Origin: JAWLGW01 sp964569055
GTDB lineage: Bacteria; Planctomycetota; J058
Direction: 5' to 3'
NCBI GenBank assembly: GCA_964569055.1
Contig: CAZMSZ010000146.1
Coordinates: 1 to 16,592 of the forward strand
DNA length: 16,592 bases
Part shown: piece after piece, positions 13,528-16,592 of the stretch
Numbering within the stretch: position 1 is the stretch's first letter
Layout of the letters: each line of letters opens with the position of its first letter
The notes under the pieces: generated by a model
Database searches by the model: none
What the model was told of the DNA's origin: nothing
Seen by the model: the letters and a program-made list of their open reading frames with translations, nothing else
Made by a program: the position numbers and the translations under genes

Positions 13528-14466
13528 CTATTCCAAGTCACGCTTGAAGGTGAGCCACTCCACCAGGCGGCGGCGCTCGGCGGGCCGGCGCCACACGAAC
13601 CACCACAGGGTGAGCGTCGCGGTCGGCAGCGCGATCGTGTAGAGCAGCACCAGGAAGCCGACCGTCCCCACCTGCCAGCCGAGCCCGTCGGCGATCCGGA
13701 CCATGTCGTTGTCGCCCGCGATCGCGATGGACTCGTAGATCGCGCGGATCGCGTTGATGTCGAACGCGACCCCCGCCCACAGCATGAGGTTGGAGATCAC
13801 GAGCAGCCAGGCCAGCGTGGCATAGATCGGCCGCTCGAGCTCCTGCGCGAACCCTCCCGTCAGCGCGCGCCACATGAACACGACGGCGAACACGACCTCG
13901 GTCCCGTGGCCCGCGAAGGACATCAGGTGCCGATGGAGCGAGCTGACGGCGAGGAAGGGGTAGAGCAGCGCGATCGCAGCGAGCGCGGCCGCGACCGGAC
14001 GCGTCGTCCGGAAGCGCCAGACCCCGTACGCGAGCAGCGCCCACACGGCCACCGCGATCAGCGGCTGCCGCGGGTAGTGCAGCGTGACCCCGCGGGCGCT
14101 CGGGATCGAGGGATAGCCGAAGAACCAGCCGGCGAACGTGTGACCGCTCTCGTGGAACAGCAGCCCAGCGCCCTCGCTGAAGATCCGCCCGAACCCGCAG
14201 CAGGCGAACATCACCACGAGCGCCGCCCCGAACCCGAAGGCCAGATAGCCGAGCCCGCGCTGGATCGCCAGCCCGCCGACCCTCAGCGGCTCCTCTTCGG
14301 GTTCGTCCGGCTCCCCGGCCTCCGGCAGCGCGCGCGGCGCCACCCCCACGATCACGCGCCGCGGCGGCGGCTCGCTCGCTGCGAGCGGGGTGTCGCACGA
14401 CTCGCAGGCGGCGACGCCCGCCGGGTTCGGATAGCCGCAGCTCGGGCAGGTCACCCGCGCGATCAT
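13528..14466 (-). CDS. Zinc-ribbon multi-pass membrane protein with HESGH motif (M50-like)
   Basis: The protein has 312 residues. The N-terminus is a zinc ribbon with CPSC (7-10) and CESC (21-24), followed by a Pro/Glu-rich linker to about 62. About six hydrophobic segments follow (near 70-92, 136-150, 156-176, 189-204, 215-235 and 266-291). HESGH at 105-109 fits HExxH, the zinc-protease signature, next to a membrane segment as in M50 (site-2-protease-like) enzymes. A second GHGTE at 186-190 may supply a further ligand. Proteolytic activity is inferred, not shown; a non-catalytic relative is possible. The start is ATG 14466 with a weak upstream G-rich site. It lies 43 bases downstream of the SDR-like gene on the same strand, so the two may be co-transcribed. 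Confidence 0.85.
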   Translation of the reverse strand: MIARVTCPSCGYPNPAGVAACESCDTPLAASEPPPRRVIVGVAPRALPEAGEPDEPEEEPLRVGGLAIQRGLGYLAFGFGAALVVMFACCGFGRIFSEGAGLLFHESGHTFAGWFFGYPSIPSARGVTLHYPRQPLIAVAVWALLAYGVWRFRTTRPVAAALAAIALLYPFLAVSSLHRHLMSFAGHGTEVVFAVVFMWRALTGGFAQELERPIYATLAWLLVISNLMLWAGVAFDINAIRAIYESIAIAGDNDMVRIADGLGWQVGTVGFLVLLYTIALPTATLTLWWFVWRRPAERRRLVEWLTFKRDLE

Positions 14467-14509
14467 AGCCCGCCGACCAGGCGCTCGGACGCGCCGCGCC
14501 TGCTTCGGA

Positions 14510-15205
14510 TCACGCGCGCAGGTCGTCGCCCTCGGCGACCCGGCCCTCCCAGGTCGGGTCGAGCGCCCGCGCGACCAGCCCGCGCGCCAGCGTGGCGGCG
14601 TCGGTGGAGCGGTAGCGGGCCCGCAGCCCGCGCGCGCCGAGGGCGCCGGCCAGGCCGAGCAGGGCGTCGCCGACCGCGGCCCCCACCCGCTCGCCGGGGC
14701 GGGTCTGGTCGCGGTCGGGGCCCGTAATGAACGAGGGCCGCGCGATCGTGAACGGGAGGCCGCTCGCGCGCAGCTCCGCCTCGAGCTTGGCGCGGGCGCG
14801 GAGGTACGGCGTCTTGCTCGAGGGCTGCACGCCCATGGACGAGAGGTAGACGAAGCGCGGGCGAGCGCCCGAGGCGAGCGTGGCGCGCAGGAGCAGCGCG
14901 GACAGCCCGTAGTCGATCCGCTCGTAGGGGTCGCCCAGGCCCTCGCGCCGGGCGCGGCGGGCGGTGGTGCCGAGCAGCGCGAACACGCTGGTGGGCGCGA
15001 GCGCGCGCAGGCGCTCGGCGAGCGCCGCCTCGTCCCAGGGGGTCGCGTCGACCTCGGCCCCGAGCGCCTCGAACCGCTCGCGCCACGTCGCGAGCTGGGG
15101 CGAGTCGGGGCGCACGTGCGCCACCGCGCGCAGGCCGCGGCCGCGGAGCTCGGCCACGACCGCGCGCCCCGTGTAGCCCGTGGCGCCGGCGACGAAGGCG
15201 GTCAT
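14510..15205 (-). CDS. NAD(P)-binding atypical SDR-family protein
   Basis: The protein has 231 residues. GATGYTG at 7-13 is the glycine-rich dinucleotide-binding motif of atypical (extended-like) short-chain dehydrogenase/reductase proteins. Later family-like elements are FVYLSSMGV near 117-125 and an LEAELRASGLPFTIARPSFITGP block. Such proteins are NAD(P)H-dependent epimerases, reductases or NmrA-like sensors; the substrate cannot be told. It is cytoplasmic, with no signal. ATG 15205 has no clear ribosome-binding site, but TATCAT on the minus strand (15217-15212) lies only six bases upstream, suggesting an almost leaderless mRNA. It is followed by the zinc-ribbon membrane protein gene and preceded by the exported protein gene after 134 bases. 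Confidence 0.9.
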   Translation of the reverse strand: MTAFVAGATGYTGRAVVAELRGRGLRAVAHVRPDSPQLATWRERFEALGAEVDATPWDEAALAERLRALAPTSVFALLGTTARRARREGLGDPYERIDYGLSALLLRATLASGARPRFVYLSSMGVQPSSKTPYLRARAKLEAELRASGLPFTIARPSFITGPDRDQTRPGERVGAAVGDALLGLAGALGARGLRARYRSTDAATLARGLVARALDPTWEGRVAEGDDLRA

Positions 15206-15339
15206 GCCGGCATGATACGGGCGCGCTCAGCTGCGCTGCTCGGTCGACGCGCGGGTCGCTTCCAGCTCTTGCTGCCGCTGGTTAGCGCGGCCGCCTCGAC
15301 GCCGGGCGGGCAAGGGCAGGGGCAGGGGGCTGGGCGCGC

Positions 15340-16398
15340 TCAGTCGATCTCGACGTAGACGCTCAGGACGGCGCCGTCCTGCTTGGCCACCTCCACCTCG
15401 GTGTAGAGCTCGTACGGCCCCTGCCCGACGAACAGGTAGCGGTCGGCGAGGCGGTGGACCTCGGTCTCGCCGCGCGCGAGGTCGGCGAAGCGCGCGAGGT
15501 CGTCCTCGACCCCGTCGGCGACCAGCTCCGGCCACGTGCTCGGGAGCAGCTCGCGCCAGTCGTCGTCGTGCATGCGCTCGCGCCGGAGGTGCTCGGCGAG
15601 CCCCGCGCGGGCGCGCTCGACGGCGCGGGCGGCGTCGAGCGCGCCGGCCGGGTCGCGTCCGAGCGTGAACGCGATCCGGAGCGTGTCCCCGTCGCGGCGG
15701 ATCGAGCGGACCTGACCGTGGTACCCCGCGGGCACGCGGCGCGACAGGTCGCGGAGCGTGAACGCGCCCGAGCCGTCGGCCACCAGCTCGAGCGCGTGGC
15801 CGTCGAAGGCGAGCGTGCCCCGGGCGCGGCGCCCCAGCAGGGCCGCGGCGCCGCTCGAGTCGCTGCTCAGCACCCACACCTCGCCGGCGCGCTCGAGCCG
15901 GGCGCCGGGGTGGTCGCTGGTGAACGCGAGCTCGAGCCGGCGCGCGCCCACGCTCTCGAGCGACCACCAGGGCCGCGCCGGGTCGCGCCGGGTCAGGTTC
16001 AGGATCCGCTCGTGGAGCGAGCGCCCGTCCGGCCGCAGCCGGTAGCGCGCGAGCAACAGGTCGCGCGGCGCGCCGGGGCCGGCCAGCGCGCCGACCAGCC
16101 CGGCCGCCACCGCCGGGCGGAACACCACGTCGAGCGTGCGCGCCCCCCGCCGCACCACCACCTCGGCGCGCCACACCGAGGGAGCGCCGCCGGCGGCGAG
16201 GACCTCGGGACCTCCGGCGCGCACGACGCTCAGCGCGCCGCTGGCGGTCGTGGCGACGCGCACCACGGCCGAGGTCCGCTCGCCGCGCGAGGTGCGGCCG
16301 AACAGCTCGAACGCGCCGGCCAGCGGGTCCTGCGCGCGCGCGGCGGGGGCGAGCGCGAGCAGGGCGAACAGGAGCGACGGAACGAACGCGCGGTTCAC
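15340..16398 (-). CDS. Exported protein of unknown function
   Basis: The protein has 352 residues from GTG 16398, with GGAG seven bases upstream. A Sec signal peptide (about 1-22, MNRAFVPSLLFALLALAPAA then RA-QD) predicts export. The mature part alternates short beta-like strands: repeated TSAVVRVATTASGALSVV, WRAEVVVRRGARTLDVVF, TLAFDGHALELV and DTLRIAFTL. After a helical stretch (about 255-320, with MHDDDWRELL) it ends with an ELYTEVEVAK and VLSVYVEID strand pair. I do not recognise a domain. A lipocalin-like or other beta-rich exported fold is only a guess. It is the first gene of the right-hand minus-strand group visible here. Confidence 0.85.
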   Translation of the reverse strand: MNRAFVPSLLFALLALAPAARAQDPLAGAFELFGRTSRGERTSAVVRVATTASGALSVVRAGGPEVLAAGGAPSVWRAEVVVRRGARTLDVVFRPAVAAGLVGALAGPGAPRDLLLARYRLRPDGRSLHERILNLTRRDPARPWWSLESVGARRLELAFTSDHPGARLERAGEVWVLSSDSSGAAALLGRRARGTLAFDGHALELVADGSGAFTLRDLSRRVPAGYHGQVRSIRRDGDTLRIAFTLGRDPAGALDAARAVERARAGLAEHLRRERMHDDDWRELLPSTWPELVADGVEDDLARFADLARGETEVHRLADRYLFVGQGPYELYTEVEVAKQDGAVLSVYVEID

Positions 16399-16490
16399 GG
16401 GTGAGCTCCGGTTGGAGCGACGCCAAGCACGCGGCCGGCCGAAGCTCAGGGCAGCTCCGAGCGCGACTTGGCGCGCCGCCCGCGGTTCGT

Positions 16491-16575
16491 GCCAGCGCGG
16501 TTCGGCGCGACCGTCGGCTGTACCCGACGCCGCGCTGGCCCGGATTTTGCACGACGAAGTCGTGCGGAAGCCGGG
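16491..16575. repeat. Two adjoining palindromes near the right edge
   Basis: The first has a perfect ten-base stem (16491-16500 / 16530-16539) enclosing an inner CGTCGG/CCGACG stem (16512-16517 / 16524-16529) with an eleven-base one-sided bulge. The second has GCACGAC/GTCGTGC (16549-16555 / 16559-16565) with a GAA loop, inside a CCCGG/CCGGG outer pair (16539-16543 / 16571-16575). They share base 16539. The region lies 93 bases or more upstream of the exported protein gene; no gene is visible between 16399 and the end. Confidence 0.65.
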
Positions 16576-16592
16576 CTAGCCGGGCCCGAAGG

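Noticed and set aside
13248..13541. Minus-strand open frame of 97 codons between the convergent genes
   Set aside because: It has no ribosome-binding site, overlaps the 3' end of the zinc-ribbon protein gene and has no recognisable domain. A decayed gene cannot be excluded.

Overview
The window is a high-GC (roughly 70% by eye) bacterial chromosomal segment. Apparent leader peptides, three predicted lipoproteins, an ECF sigma factor, a PilT-family pilus ATPase and a lysine-rich histone-H1-like protein suggest a Gram-negative lineage with large genomes, such as Myxococcota or a high-GC Planctomycetota. I cannot decide between these from sequence alone. Most genes are on the minus strand. Only thioredoxin (6163-6480) and the PilT-family gene (11904-13073) are on the plus strand. 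I see no tRNA, rRNA, CRISPR array, transposase or phage gene.

Left part (1-5975, all minus): a TPR lipoprotein is cut by the window edge. It is preceded by a 443-bp non-coding stretch holding a 14-bp inverted repeat and a degenerate tandem array of about 47-bp units. Next comes a 1313-residue membrane protein with a leader peptide, a TPM-like domain, one transmembrane segment, about 750 residues of charged helical sequence and a Ser-Asp/Ser-Glu repeat tail interrupted by a 100-N assembly gap. Directly upstream on the same strand is a Lys/Ala-rich histone-like gene, also interrupted by a 100-N gap. A strongly polycationic protein and a protein with a strongly polyanionic tail are therefore neighbours.

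Middle part (6163-11766): thioredoxin runs tail-to-tail with a lipoprotein alpha/beta hydrolase, with a 20-bp overlap. Then come a NYN-domain (putative RNase) protein, a 78-residue acidic protein and an ECF sigma factor, which may form one regulatory cluster transcribed sigma factor first. A 161-bp palindromic element abuts the stop codon of a pentapeptide-repeat protein, followed by a small lipoprotein.

Right part (11904-16592): a PilT-family ATPase ends directly in a 119-bp palindromic element with 21-bp perfect arms. It faces a convergent zinc-ribbon membrane protein with an HESGH motif, an NAD(P)-binding SDR-like protein and an exported protein of unknown function. Another structured palindromic region lies at the right edge.

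The most notable non-gene signals are: two long perfect palindromes that start exactly at stop codons; a Ser-Asp microsatellite that encodes acidic repeats on both strands; and a recurrent TATCAT/TACCCT-like hexamer a few bases upstream of several start codons, suggesting very short or absent leaders.
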